In this document: one piece after another, positions 44,801-52,661 of the stretch | How positions within the stretch are numbered: the first letter of the stretch is position 1 | How the letters are laid out: each line of letters begins with the position of its first letter | Source of the DNA: Variovorax sp. PCZ-1 | GTDB lineage: Bacteria; Pseudomonadota; Gammaproteobacteria; Burkholderiales; Burkholderiaceae_C | Reading direction: 5' to 3' | Length of the DNA stretch: 64,000 nt | Assembly (NCBI RefSeq): GCF_018413605.1 | Contig: NZ_JAHCDN010000002.1 | Coordinates: forward strand, 62,001-126,000 | Position numbers and translations under genes: made by a program | Notes under the pieces: generated by a model | The model's database searches: none | What the model saw: only the letters and a program-made list of their open reading frames with translations | Told to the model about the DNA's origin: nothing

Positions 44801-45649
44801 CGCGCAGAAAAACAGCAAATCTTGCGCCAAGCGCTCGGGCACTGACAGATCGCCTTTCACATGGGTAGCCAGCTGGATCAATAGGCGTGAGACAGTACGT
44901 TTCACGTGCAGATCAGGTGCGAGCGATCCGGTGGCTACAGCCTCGAGCGCACCAGCTGCGATACGCCAAAAGACGCGAAAATTATTATCAACAGCCAGCT
45001 CAGTTTGATTTGCAAGTGCGGCGCTGAGTTGCGAGAGCTCTTTGCATGCAGCGATATCCGCGGCCTTAACGACCTGCAGAGCAGATTTATCAAAACGTGC
45101 GCGAAAATTAATATCCAGTGCCATGGCTGGCACGCCAGTGTCTTGAACATCGCGCCACTGCCAGGGCACTGCCCACAGATCTGCGGGGTGGACCCGTGTT
45201 GCACCTGCGAGCTCTTGCACGTCAGCATACTGGCTGAACAACTCCACTGCTGAAGGTTTCTTGCCAACAAGCAATGCCTCCAGATAGCCCAGCAATGCAA
45301 AGCTAGCGCGCTCTACCTTACCGGCTGCAGGATCAGTGCAAAGCTCAGGTTTGGTGATGAACTTCTGTACGGCACCTTCCATGCCACGCAGCATGGCAGC
45401 AGGAGATGTGAAGCCCACCATCTCCAGCGCACCCACCGATTGGTGCAATTGCTGGCGAGCAATGCGCAATTGGCTGGCATCAGCCGCATTCAGATCGGAG
45501 CCTTTAGCCAGCTCGGCATCACGCACATAGCGGCGCAGTGCCTTGGTGGCAGAATCCAGCGACTTGCGCAACTCATCCAGCACCCAAGCCAAAGGGCCGA
45601 GGTCATTGACACCGATGTCTGAGACGGGGGTGTTGGGAGATGTGGCCAT
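38837..45649 (-). CDS. Pil-Chp hybrid histidine kinase ChpA/PilL (CheA type)
   Basis: 2270 residues. At least three Hpt domains: FHTLKGSSRMVG (His near 687), HSLAGSSATVGF (near 1212) and LHTLKGSARLAG (near 1506). Ala/Pro/Glu-rich linkers separate them. Then the CheA dimerisation helix bundle, the ATPase (NCVAHGIEAAEA near 1817; ELSGRGVGMDVVRSEV), a CheW-like domain, and a C-terminal receiver (VLVVDDSITVRR, SDIEMPRMDG near 2195). It controls type IV pilus twitching and surface sensing with PilG/H/I/J encoded upstream. Part of one linker (PIAGTESAQSAPDSIAF) comes from repeat copy 11. Confidence 0.93.
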   Translation of the reverse strand: MATSPNTPVSDIGVNDLGPLAWVLDELRKSLDSATKALRRYVRDAELAKGSDLNAADASQLRIARQQLHQSVGALEMVGFTSPAAMLRGMEGAVQKFITKPELCTDPAAGKVERASFALLGYLEALLVGKKPSAVELFSQYADVQELAGATRVHPADLWAVPWQWRDVQDTGVPAMALDINFRARFDKSALQVVKAADIAACKELSQLSAALANQTELAVDNNFRVFWRIAAGALEAVATGSLAPDLHVKRTVSRLLIQLATHVKGDLSVPERLAQDLLFFCAQATPQGMTPLLGEVRMVYGLANHIPVDYSKSFYGHFDPTFLVQARKRIGQLKESWSAFTAGELTKAKPVQDQMSLLVDSIGKLLPTSGQSLITAMNEVVDSTARQQKPPEPALGMEVATAILYLEASFEDFDPEDKQQANRMGHLAQRVQMARGGADSQPLESWMEELYRRVSDRQTMGSVVGELKLTLGELEKLMDAFFRDPQDKVLLSDVPGKLTQMRGVLTVLGLDHAQLAVTRMRDNVEHIIVSTDDANTAANTAMFNKLGNNLGALGFLIDMLSYQPVLAKKLFVFDDAEGELKPLMGRTIVEEPEVVRPAPAQAASFNPDATLPMAAMAATAAVAPAPVSAASTAPVIVDADEVDPELLDIFLEEAREVAANGLAATQALVAEPNNIGEMTTLRRAFHTLKGSSRMVGLNVFGEAAWSMEQVMNAWLAEQKPATTQLCELSTQALQAHQTWIEEIAAGGGKQRSSAPFRTSADALRLHGQFQPIVLDAAPQAISETLPERVAPVVKAAAEEIPAPETPAMAIPAAAAGALAAVAASLIAEPEPALTLPELDLPDLSLPAVPAPAAPEPDFSLHLGDLDQNFAPVSSPVLLEPEPVVTIATPVMPSIEQPPQASPAGEAATIEPAFDLDMDFDFEVAASEPIVAATLPEEPIASTVVTADAGSSIELTAEMPTASEQEALITAEELAEFERAMMAMDDSAVISAEMPLVEASAEDVLAMDSPSMPEHDDFTISKMDLEALQNLPLPAPVPAPTSPEAGAYAATAMATTLQAMPTRMAAPEATGPSDFISTATVPAALSPHTQPSTLGDLGIDLQGGSSATAESSANWWGAGAAAAAGALGSAAALASGTGKTTPTPAAFVGMPGVGAYAAEEQFKAVGPLRVSLPLYNVYLNEADEWSRRLANGLAEWAMEPHAKVPHDAVAFAHSLAGSSATVGFSALSGLARSLENTLIHMQRIEEDGDYDPHVHATLFVSAAEEVRHLLHQFAAGILKDSSPKIEADLAHCMQAPFTPSASALATLTDDSSASTIDLDEKQPIAGTESAQSAPDSIAFDLPSAFSTLAETPATAAEPAPAPSWATPEIIAPAAIATAAVAATAAFAAEPAAAPAEVLAVEEAVKALPPEPAPEPTIKPVAAPAPVTSVQTAASLTEAPVLAVRSRQIGQDEIDDEIDAVDALDPDLFEIFEEEAQEIFPVTASALRQWTARPDNMSARGEVLRGLHTLKGSARLAGAMRLGEMAHRMESNVEAVPHEGAQSADIEPLMAQLDGMQHTFDVLRNPALANEPAKPSSVSTAAPVVAAGAVLANTPAVQASPAQPLQPVVGAAGMVTPAAPVRTAPGQTVRVRAQLLDRLMNQAGEVMITRARLEAELSQLRGSLTDLGGNLEKLRTQLRELDVQAESQMQTRIQQAKEAEANFDPLEFDRYTRVQELTRMMAESVNDVATVQRNIQRTIESTEDDLVMQARQTRDLQRDLLRTRMVEFEGISERLYRVVRQAGKDAGKQVKLDILGGTIEMDRGVLDRMTPAFEHLLRNCVAHGIEAAEARTAAGKAASGEIVITLHQEGNDVSIEFRDDGAGLNIARIREKAISQGLIGHDAALADNDAANLIFTPGFSTAATVTELSGRGVGMDVVRSEVVALGGRIETSTSAGQGTSFKLVLPLTTAVTQVVMMRIGELAIGIPANLIEIVRRASLKELQSAYNSGTYDYAGESLPFFWAGALLQHSSASSEPATKTMPVAVFRSAAQRVAVHIDEVLGNQEVVVKNLGPQLSRLPGLAGMTVLASGAVALIYNPVALATVYGAQARAMSFDPAQPHALESQAVSSQMGSLDISDAVPRELSGDAQPVVPLVPANPASISPPTVPLVLVVDDSITVRRVTQRLLQREGYRVTMAADGLQALERLAEELPSVILSDIEMPRMDGFDLLRNVRADDKLKHLPTIMITSRIAEKHREYAFELGANHYLGKPYNEEELLSLIRRYAREEATV
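41636..41699 (+). repeat. Dispersed palindromic element, copy 11, inside the chpA-like gene
   Basis: TGCTATTGAATCAGGAGCAC hairpin, TCTGCGCAGATTCTGTGCCG core, then GCTATAGGCTGTTTTTC, reverse orientation. It falls in a low-complexity linker of the kinase. Confidence 0.85.
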
Positions 45650-45717
45650 GGTTCAGTTCATCCTGTTGCGTTGCGCGTCCACTGGGTTTAGCCGTCAATG
45701 GCTAGAACCCAGGGCGA

Positions 45718-47865
45718 TCAGCCAATCTTGAATCGCGACACCGACTGACGCAATTCTTCAGCCACTCGGGACAGGTCTCGTACCTGTTGCACCGTGGAGC
45801 GTGTACCTTCACCAGTTTGCTCGGTCACCGCGAAAATATGCTGGATGTTACCGGCCACAACGTTGGCCGAATCAGCTTCACGGGAGGCAGATTTGGAAAT
45901 CTCCTCAATCAGTTCGGCGAGGCGGCGAGACACGGAGTCAATCTGCACCAGTGCTGTACCGGCGTTATCAGAGAGCTTGGCTCCTTCCACCACACCCTGC
46001 GTCGAGCGTTCCATAGCGGCCACAGCATCTTGTGTGTCGGTCTGAATGGCTTTCACGAGTGCAGAAATCTGCTTGGTAGCTTCTGCGGAGCGCTCAGCGA
46101 GTCGCTGCACCTCCTCCGCCACCACTGAGAAGCCTCGTCCGGCTTCACCGGCGGAGGCCGCTTGGATAGCAGCGTTCAGAGCCAACACGTTCGTCTGCTC
46201 GGTAATGTCTGAAATCAGCTCGGTGATCTCACCAATCTCCTGAGACGATTCGCCCAGTCGTTTAATACGTTTAGAAGTATCCTGAATCTGGTCACGGATA
46301 GCGTTCATACCGCCGATCGCGTTTTGCACGGCCTGCAAGCCGGATTCCGCAGCTGACAGCGACTGACGCGCCACCTGAGCAGACTCTTGCGCTTGGCCAG
46401 ACACTTCGTTGATTCGGCCTGCCATCTCGAGTACCGACTGACCGGTTTCACGAATCTCGCGCAGCTGCTCGGTTGAGGCGGCTAGCAGTTCGGTTGAGGT
46501 GCTTTCCACCACAGCTGTGGTTTGCAAATCACCTTCAGCGACGGATTGCAGTTCGTTCATCAAACGCAAAATAGCGGCCTGGTTCGCGTCGTTAATACGC
46601 TTAGCTTCTTGCTCTTGGCCCTCAGCCAAAAGGCGTTGTTGTTCAGCAATGGCTTGACCCTTACGGCTTTCACCCAGTTGCACGCGCGCCAAGCCAAGAC
46701 CGGCCAGCACTGCCAGCAGACCCATCAAGCCCAAAACGATCAAAGGAGCGATACCCAGACCCGTTTGGCCCGACAAACGAGCCTGCAAATCTTCGAGTTG
46801 CTTACGCAGTGGCTCAGAATCACTCACGATCGCGGACTGCGCCTCACGTGCAGACACCAAGCCTTGCAAGTTACCCAAAATCGCACCAGCTTGGCCGCGT
46901 GTTTCTTCATACTGTTTGAGCAGGGCTTCCAAACGCTCGCGGGTTTGTGGATCTTTAGCTGCAGCCAAACGCAACTCTGGGCTGCCTTCGAGCAAGCCTT
47001 GGGCAATTTCCTTGAAGGAGTTCAAGTCTTTACCGAGCAAGAACACAGCCTCGGGGCTCACGCCTTCCATGGTCAAGAATTCGTTGGCGGATTTACCGAT
47101 TCGCTGCGTCAACATCACCAGCTGACCCGATGCAGAAATCTCAGCAGCAGGCGCATTTTGCTGAAGTTTGAGGGAGGAAACAGTTTCTGCAACTTCCAAA
47201 AGATCAGAAGATTGACGGTTGATGGTGCGCAAAGCGCTACCGACCTGAGTCAAGATCTTTTGCTGATCCAGCACGGTTTTGGCATTTTTCTCAGCGCGGT
47301 CCACCAGAGGGATGGCTTTTTCTACATCCTCTGCGACACCAGGAGCCACTTGTGTGAGGCGAAGTTCGGTATCACCATCTTTGAGGCCACGCACGTTTTT
47401 AGCCAATGCTGCTGAACTTTCTGCCACCTCGGAGAAGGCTTGGGGCGAGCCCACCAGAGCTTGAGATACGGATTTCGCTAAGCGCTGTGATTGCATGAGT
47501 GATTGACCCGAGGCACCCACTTGGCGAGAAACGTTTTCCGCCTGCGCCAATGCAAAGAACATCACAGCCAAGAAGACCACCAGCGCCACGATCAGCATCA
47601 CGGTCAAGATGCGTCGATGCTCGGCGGGGGCTCGCGAACCGAGCACAGGCAAGCTCACGGCATCGCCAGCAAGCGATTCGCTGCGCAAATGGGCTTCGGC
47701 CAAGATGCTGTTGTCGTCTTGGGCTTGCGCCATATTGGCTCCGCCCCCGCCTTGTTCCACCGCATAGATTTCTTCGGCTGTGAGACCAGCATTTGTGAGT
47801 ATGGATTGCTCAGCAGATGGTTGGCCACGTTTGAATAGGCTGGAAATACGTTGTGCTACTGACAT
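45718..47865 (-). CDS. pilJ: Methyl-accepting chemotaxis protein PilJ
   Basis: 715 residues: first membrane helix near 90-112 ([20 protein letters not shown]), a periplasmic region with two PilJ-type four-helix repeats ([14 protein letters not shown] and [14 protein letters not shown]), a second helix near 378-398, and a long cytoplasmic signalling coiled coil with the hairpin tip [20 protein letters not shown]. The two similar MQSQRL/MLTQRI segments are diagnostic of PilJ. It feeds the ChpA-like kinase. Located between pilI and the kinase gene. Confidence 0.95.
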   Translation of the reverse strand: MSVAQRISSLFKRGQPSAEQSILTNAGLTAEEIYAVEQGGGGANMAQAQDDNSILAEAHLRSESLAGDAVSLPVLGSRAPAEHRRILTVMLIVALVVFLAVMFFALAQAENVSRQVGASGQSLMQSQRLAKSVSQALVGSPQAFSEVAESSAALAKNVRGLKDGDTELRLTQVAPGVAEDVEKAIPLVDRAEKNAKTVLDQQKILTQVGSALRTINRQSSDLLEVAETVSSLKLQQNAPAAEISASGQLVMLTQRIGKSANEFLTMEGVSPEAVFLLGKDLNSFKEIAQGLLEGSPELRLAAAKDPQTRERLEALLKQYEETRGQAGAILGNLQGLVSAREAQSAIVSDSEPLRKQLEDLQARLSGQTGLGIAPLIVLGLMGLLAVLAGLGLARVQLGESRKGQAIAEQQRLLAEGQEQEAKRINDANQAAILRLMNELQSVAEGDLQTTAVVESTSTELLAASTEQLREIRETGQSVLEMAGRINEVSGQAQESAQVARQSLSAAESGLQAVQNAIGGMNAIRDQIQDTSKRIKRLGESSQEIGEITELISDITEQTNVLALNAAIQAASAGEAGRGFSVVAEEVQRLAERSAEATKQISALVKAIQTDTQDAVAAMERSTQGVVEGAKLSDNAGTALVQIDSVSRRLAELIEEISKSASREADSANVVAGNIQHIFAVTEQTGEGTRSTVQQVRDLSRVAEELRQSVSRFKIG

Positions 47866-47923
47866 GGTGATGGCCTCAAAGTGATTCTAGGCTTAGGAAA
47901 AAAAGGATGGCATGATTCAAAAC

Positions 47924-48466
47924 TCAGGCAGTGAGCGTTGCAATACCGAGGAATTCGTTGGAGCCGGCGAGCTGCTGCAAATCCAGCTCAATCCAAGATT
48001 GGCCGGTTTTGTCAACATACTGCGCAGACATGAATGCAGGTGAGCCTTCAGGTGCGCTATCGCGCGAGACGAAATCTGCTACGCCGCGCAAGCCGCCCAA
48101 TCGGTCAATCAAAATTGCACAATTGACCTCCAAGGCGCTGTTCAGTGCAATCAAACGCGCCTGCTCGCGGATACTGCCGTCAAAGGTGCGCATCAAATGT
48201 GTGCCTGAGATGAAGCTGGCCAGATCGACAATGCCGTAAAGTCCGCCGCGCAAGTTGGCCACACCCATGAACCAGTCTTGGGTGTAAGGTACTTTTTGCA
48301 CGCTGGTGACAGGGAAAATCTCGCCAGATTGCGCCAAGGGTAGTAAAAAACGCCGACCTGTGAGCTCCACGGCCAGCCAGCCCGCAGCGACACCTTCGGC
48401 ACGTGCTTGCTGCAGCCTAGCAGCCAAACGCGTTTGCAGTTCTCGCAATGCTTGCCGATTTGCCAT
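47924..48466 (-). CDS. pilI: CheW-like adaptor PilI
   Basis: 180 residues from ATG 48466, with the CheW domain shown by VTSVQKVPYTQDWFMGVANL and LRGGLYGIVDLASFISG. It couples PilJ to the kinase. The frame is open upstream to 48607, but that stretch overlaps the pilH end and lacks similarity. It stands in the standard pilG-pilH-pilI-pilJ order. Confidence 0.92.
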   Translation of the reverse strand: MANRQALRELQTRLAARLQQARAEGVAAGWLAVELTGRRFLLPLAQSGEIFPVTSVQKVPYTQDWFMGVANLRGGLYGIVDLASFISGTHLMRTFDGSIREQARLIALNSALEVNCAILIDRLGGLRGVADFVSRDSAPEGSPAFMSAQYVDKTGQSWIELDLQQLAGSNEFLGIATLTA

Positions 48467-48519
48467 GAGGGGGTGTCTTCCTGGGGATTTTTGTGTGAGT
48501 AATAGGCGTCTGAGAGAAC

Positions 48520-48885
48520 TTAGCCGAGCGCCTTGATTTTGGCCATGAGCTCGTTGGCATCGACTGGTTTGGTGATGTAGTCTCGCGCGCCTTGGCGCAT
48601 TCCCCAAACGCGATCGGTCTCTAGATTTTTACTGGTGCACATGATGATGGGCACATCGGAGAACATCGGGTCACGAGAGATGGCGCGGGTGAGTTGGAAG
48701 CCATTTTGACCAGGCATCACCACATCCATCAAGATCAGTTCAGGCTTGTCTTCGGCGAGCTTTTTGAAGGCATCGTCTGCATTTTCAGCACTGCGCACAG
48801 CAAAGCCGTTTTTGGTCAACAGCTCTGTCAAATACATGATTTCGGTTTTGGAATCGTCAACGATGAGAACTTTGGTGATCGGCAT
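48520..48885 (-). CDS. pilH: Response regulator PilH (single receiver domain)
   Basis: 121 residues, CheY-like: LIVDDSKTEIMYLTELL, phospho-acceptor in ELILMDVVMPGQNGF, Thr in IIMCTSKNLETD and Lys in YITKPVDANEL. A second receiver follows pilG as usual; PilH modulates phosphoflow from the ChpA-like kinase. Confidence 0.93.
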   Translation of the reverse strand: MPITKVLIVDDSKTEIMYLTELLTKNGFAVRSAENADDAFKKLAEDKPELILMDVVMPGQNGFQLTRAISRDPMFSDVPIIMCTSKNLETDRVWGMRQGARDYITKPVDANELMAKIKALG

Positions 48886-48910
48886 AGCAGGCCTTAAGAG
48901 TCAATATGAG

Positions 48911-49282
48911 TTAGTGCTTTCCAAATTGCTGCACGGTCTGCAGCAGTTGGTCTTTGGTGAAGGGTTTGGTCAGATATTCTTCGCTGCCCACCATGCGTCC
49001 ACGCGCTTTGTCAAAAACGCCATCCTTGGAAGACAGCATGATGATGGGAGTGCTGGCGAAATGGGCACTGCGCTTGATGATGGCGCATGTTTGATAACCA
49101 TCCAAGCGAGGCATTAGGATGTCGCAAAAAATCAAGTGGGGTGAAAAATCATTGACTTTGGCAAGCGCGTCAAAGCCATCTTCCGCAAGCATTACTTCAT
49201 GGCCGCCTTGCTTGAGGAAAATCTCCGCACTACGACGGATGGTGTTGCTGTCGTCTATAACCAGCACCTTGAATGTGCTCAC
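48911..49282 (-). CDS. pilG: Response regulator PilG (single receiver domain)
   Basis: 123 residues, CheY-like: VLVIDDSNTIRRSAEIFL, phospho-acceptor in LIFCDILMPRLDGYQ, IIMLSSKDGVFDKARG and YLTKPFTKDQL. First gene of the Pil-Chp operon, 25 bases before pilH. PilG is the output regulator that promotes pilus extension in Pseudomonas. Confidence 0.94.
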   Translation of the reverse strand: MSTFKVLVIDDSNTIRRSAEIFLKQGGHEVMLAEDGFDALAKVNDFSPHLIFCDILMPRLDGYQTCAIIKRSAHFASTPIIMLSSKDGVFDKARGRMVGSEEYLTKPFTKDQLLQTVQQFGKH

Positions 49283-49366
49283 ACAGATCTCCTGTTGTTG
49301 GAATAGATGAACTTAAAAAATGGGTGTCTCATGACGTTACTGCGCGTTACTGCTCAGTAGATTAAC

Positions 49367-49549
49367 TTAAATTTGAACCATTTCAAAGTCTTCTTTGCGT
49401 GCACCGCATTCTGGGCATGTCCAGTTCATGGGTACATCAGCCCATGCCGTGCCGGGCGAGATGCCGTGATCGGCAGCGCCAGCAGTTTCATCGTAGATCC
49501 AGCCGCAAATCAGGCACATCCAAGTTTTGTTTGGCTTTGTCTCAGTCAT
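49367..49549 (-). CDS. Rubredoxin
   Basis: 60 residues with both Cys-x2-Cys iron ligands: MCLICGWIYDETAG and WTCPECGARKEDFEM. Small cytoplasmic electron carrier. The position just upstream of pilG and divergent from thiD is the usual one in Burkholderiales; rubredoxin is not known to act in the pilus system. It ends 84 bases before pilG. Confidence 0.95.
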   Translation of the reverse strand: MTETKPNKTWMCLICGWIYDETAGAADHGISPGTAWADVPMNWTCPECGARKEDFEMVQI

Positions 49550-49669
49550 GCTCCCACGAGTCTTTCTTTAAAATCACAATAGAATCAGCTTTTAGAGTGT
49601 TGCATTGTATCTACACGGCGGCAATGCAGAGACAAAGCCGAGACTGTGCCGATAGATGGCAAGCTCCGA

Positions 49670-49712
49670 TGCCTAGCTGGTCGTCGGTGTATTTATTTTG
49701 TGAAGTGATCGC
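49670..49712 (+). repeat. Dispersed palindromic element, copy 17 (degenerate), abutting thiD
   Basis: GTCGTCGGTGTATTTATTTT then GTGAAGTGATCGC matches copy 2 (GCCGGCGTATTTATT, GCGAAGTGCTAT) with several changes. It ends at the ATG of thiD. Confidence 0.5.
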
Positions 49713-50642
49713 ATGTCATCTCCCCCTTTATCCGACCTTTCTCCCCCCGATGTGGAGGAGGGTGACGATTCCCCGATTTGTGTGATGAGCTTCAATGTGG
49801 CGGATGCCAGCGGTGCGGGCGGTTTGTCTGCTGACCAAATCGCCATCACCGCCTCTGGCGGGCATGCACTGCCCGTGACCACCGGCATTTTGGTACGTGA
49901 TACTTCGACAGTTTTTGACCTGATTGAACTGGATGCCGATGCTGTAGAAGAGCAGGCACGCACCATTTTGGAAGATATGGATGTGGAGGTTTTCAAGGTC
50001 GGCTTCGTCGGATCCCCTGAGTCTTTGGCTGTCGTGGCGGAAATTACCGCCGATTACGAAGAAATCCCCGTGATTACCCAGGTGACCCCACTTTCGTGGT
50101 GGGAACGCGACAAAATCGAGGCATATCTGGATGCATTAACAGAGTTGATCCTGCCGCAGACCAGTGTCTTGGTGGGTAATTACGATGTTTTATGGCGCTG
50201 GCTGTTGCCTGAATGGAGCAGCGAGAAACGCCCAGGTGCGCGCGATATCGCTGCTGCTGCGGCGCAGCATGGCGTGCCTTATGTGGTGATCACGAGTGCC
50301 AATGTGCAGGTGGAAAGCACTGAAACGATAGCCGCTTCGCCCGAATCCGTGGTGACCACTGTTTCACTGGATCGCTACGAGGCCAATTTTGTAGGCGCGG
50401 GCGATACTTTCTCCGCCACACTGGCCACCTTGCTGGCCAGTGGTGACGAACTGGCAGAAGCTGTGCGTGAAGCCAGTATTTATGTGAACCGCAGCCTGCT
50501 CGCTGCCTTCCAGCCCGGCATGGGCGCAGCGATTCCAGATCGTATGTTTTGGGCACAAGTGGAAGGCGAGGATGAGGAGGACGTCGAAGGCGAACCAGAA
50601 CAAGATGTACTCGGCATCCCGCCCACGGCAACACGGCATTAA
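49713..50642 (+). CDS. thiD: Hydroxymethylpyrimidine/phosphomethylpyrimidine kinase-like protein
   Basis: 309 residues, ribokinase/PfkB fold. VADASGAGGLSADQIAITA stands where canonical ThiD has a D-P-S-G-GAG motif, and VGAGDTFSATLATLLASG carries the catalytic GAGD. The family is normally about 265 residues; here there is an extra acidic C-terminal tail (AQVEGEDEEDVEGEPEQDV). It would phosphorylate HMP(-P) in thiamine synthesis. The order rubredoxin / thiD / hemL is typical. The altered substrate motif leaves some doubt about specificity. Confidence 0.82.
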   Translation: MSSPPLSDLSPPDVEEGDDSPICVMSFNVADASGAGGLSADQIAITASGGHALPVTTGILVRDTSTVFDLIELDADAVEEQARTILEDMDVEVFKVGFVGSPESLAVVAEITADYEEIPVITQVTPLSWWERDKIEAYLDALTELILPQTSVLVGNYDVLWRWLLPEWSSEKRPGARDIAAAAAQHGVPYVVITSANVQVESTETIAASPESVVTTVSLDRYEANFVGAGDTFSATLATLLASGDELAEAVREASIYVNRSLLAAFQPGMGAAIPDRMFWAQVEGEDEEDVEGEPEQDVLGIPPTATRH

Positions 50643-50661
50643 TTTTGTGATTTGAGTATTT

Positions 50662-51942
50662 ATGGATTTGAACCAAAGCCTTTTCGAGCGCGCCCAAAAA
50701 ACCATCCCAGGCGGTGTGAATTCTCCTGTGCGCGCATTCCGTGCGGTGGGCGGCACGCCCCGCTTTGTAAAACGTGCTCAAGGCGCGTATTTCTGGGATG
50801 CCAATGGCAAGCGCCATATTGATTACATTGGCTCTTGGGGCCCGATGATCTTGGGGCATGGCCACCCAGCCGTCGTCGAAGCTGTGCAAAAAGCCTTGAT
50901 GGATGGTTTTTCGTTTGGCGCGCCCACCGAGCGTGAGGTCGAGCTCGCTGAAGAAATTTTGCGTCTCATGCCTAGTATGGAGATGGTGCGCCTCGTGTCT
51001 TCGGGGACAGAAGCTGGCATGAGCGCGATTCGCCTTGCTCGTGGTGCGACAGGTCGCAGCAAGATCATTAAGTTTGAAGGCTGCTACCACGGCCATGCCG
51101 ATGCCCTGCTCGTGAAAGCAGGCTCAGGCTTGGCAACCTTCGGCAATCCCACCAGCGCTGGTGTGCCACCGGAAGTTGTGCAACACACCCTCGTGCTCGA
51201 ATTCAACAATGTCGCGCAACTCGAAGAAGCTTTTGCGCTGCACGGCAACGATATCGCTTGCCTGATGATCGAAGCGATTGCTGGCAACATGAACTTCATT
51301 CGCTCCAGCGCTGAATTCGCCAAGAAATGCCGCGAGCTCTGCACCAAGCACGGCGCGTTGCTCGCCTTTGATGAAGTGATGACAGGCTTTCGCGTTGGGC
51401 TTGGTGGCGCGCAGCAGGTGCTGGGCATCAAGCCAGATATGACGGTGCTGGGAAAAGTCATCGGCGGCGGCATGCCCTTGGCTGCATTTGGCGCAAGCAA
51501 AGAAGTGATGAGCAAGCTCTCTCCGCTCGGCCCGGTGTATCAAGCGGGCACATTGAGCGGTAACCCAATAGCCACCGCTTGCGGCTTGGCCACTTTGAAA
51601 GAAATCCAAAAGCCTGGCTTTTATGAAACGCTTGGGGCACGCACACGCGCCCTCGTGCAAGGCATGGGCGAGGCCGCGAAAGCCGCCGGTGTGCCTTACA
51701 GCGCAGACAGCGAAGGCGGTATGTTTGGCTTCTTCTTGCAGCCGCAGCTTGCGCAGAACTACAGCCAGGCCGTGCAAACGGACAACGCATTATTTTCTAA
51801 ATTCTTCCACGGCATGCTCGATCGCGGCATCTATTTCGCACCAGCTTTGTATGAAGCTGGCTTCGTCAGCAGCGCGCACAGTGAAGCTGATTTGCAAGAG
51901 ACGTTTGCAGCGGCGCGAGAGGTGTTTTCTACGCTTTTTTGA
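50662..51942 (+). CDS. hemL: Glutamate-1-semialdehyde 2,1-aminomutase
   Basis: 426 residues, class III PLP aminotransferase fold that makes 5-aminolevulinate for haem (C5 pathway). Seen: [69 protein letters not shown], and the PLP lysine in [17 protein letters not shown]. Full length and intact. Nineteen bases after thiD. Confidence 0.97.
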   Translation: MDLNQSLFERAQKTIPGGVNSPVRAFRAVGGTPRFVKRAQGAYFWDANGKRHIDYIGSWGPMILGHGHPAVVEAVQKALMDGFSFGAPTEREVELAEEILRLMPSMEMVRLVSSGTEAGMSAIRLARGATGRSKIIKFEGCYHGHADALLVKAGSGLATFGNPTSAGVPPEVVQHTLVLEFNNVAQLEEAFALHGNDIACLMIEAIAGNMNFIRSSAEFAKKCRELCTKHGALLAFDEVMTGFRVGLGGAQQVLGIKPDMTVLGKVIGGGMPLAAFGASKEVMSKLSPLGPVYQAGTLSGNPIATACGLATLKEIQKPGFYETLGARTRALVQGMGEAAKAAGVPYSADSEGGMFGFFLQPQLAQNYSQAVQTDNALFSKFFHGMLDRGIYFAPALYEAGFVSSAHSEADLQETFAAAREVFSTLF

Positions 51943-52004
51943 TGCCTTTTAGGTGTTTTGCCGGCGTCTAGACTGCGCGAAGTGCTATCAAATTTATAGT
52001 ATGA
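51943..52004 (+). repeat. Dispersed palindromic element, copy 12
   Basis: Forward orientation: TGCCTTTTAGGTGTTTTGCC, GGCGTCTAGACTGCGCGAAG and TGCTATCAAATTTATAGTAT. It lies between the convergent hemL and Nudix genes. Confidence 0.9.
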
Positions 52005-52020
52005 TAAGCGTTTGAGGAAT

Positions 52021-52578
52021 TCAAATATCGAAGTGATGAAACGTGGGCTCGCCTGTGGGTGGTGAAGCGAAGAAGCGTTGTAAGGTTTCTTTGACAGTGC
52101 GAAACGCGAGATCCTCCCACGGAATGTCGGCTTCTGAAATCAGACGCGTGGCCATCGTTTCGTGGCCAGGGTTGAATTCTTTGGATTGCAGCTGGGCAGT
52201 GTAGAAAAAATGCACTTGGCCCACACGCTCGACATTGATGAGCGTGAACAAGCTACCTAGCTGGATGTTCGCGCCAGCTTCTTCATGCGTCTCACGTAGC
52301 GCGCCTTGTGCAGTGGTCTCTTGCAACTCCATGAAACCGGCGGGGAGGGTCCAGAAGCCTTTGCGGGGTTCGATGTTGCGTTGACAGAGCAGGACTTTGA
52401 GTTCGCCGCCTTCGATGATCCACGGGATCGTACCAACAACGTTGAGCGGGTTTTCGTAATGGATCGTGTTGCAGGCGGGGCAAACGGCTCTGAGTTTGGT
52501 GTCGCCATCATCAGGTGTGCGCTGATGGGTGGCCGTGCCACAGTTGCGGCAGTGTTTGACGGGGGCGCGGGTGAACAT
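52021..52578 (-). CDS. Nudix hydrolase with zinc ribbon
   Basis: 185 residues. An N-terminal zinc ribbon (CRNCG, CPACNTIHYENP) precedes a Nudix domain with the box GFMELQETTAQGALRETHEE followed by AGA, which fits GX5EX7REUXEEXGU. The layout resembles the C-terminal half of NADH pyrophosphatase NudC and related ADP-ribose/nucleotide hydrolases. The substrate is not certain. Confidence 0.9.
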   Translation of the reverse strand: MFTRAPVKHCRNCGTATHQRTPDDGDTKLRAVCPACNTIHYENPLNVVGTIPWIIEGGELKVLLCQRNIEPRKGFWTLPAGFMELQETTAQGALRETHEEAGANIQLGSLFTLINVERVGQVHFFYTAQLQSKEFNPGHETMATRLISEADIPWEDLAFRTVKETLQRFFASPPTGEPTFHHFDI

Positions 52579-52610
52579 TCAAACAGTTTAGCCGTTCACG
52601 AATAGCCCAC

Positions 52611-52642
52611 AAAAAAGCCCTGATGCTTATCGCATCAGGGCT
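52611..52642 (-). terminator. Rho-independent terminator of the gentisate/TRAP operon
   Basis: On the minus strand AGCCCTGATGC and GCATCAGGGCT form a perfect 11-bp stem with a 5-nt loop, then six T. It lies 20 bases after the dctP stop. Confidence 0.93.
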
Positions 52643-52661
52643 GGCAACAAGCGATCAGAGC

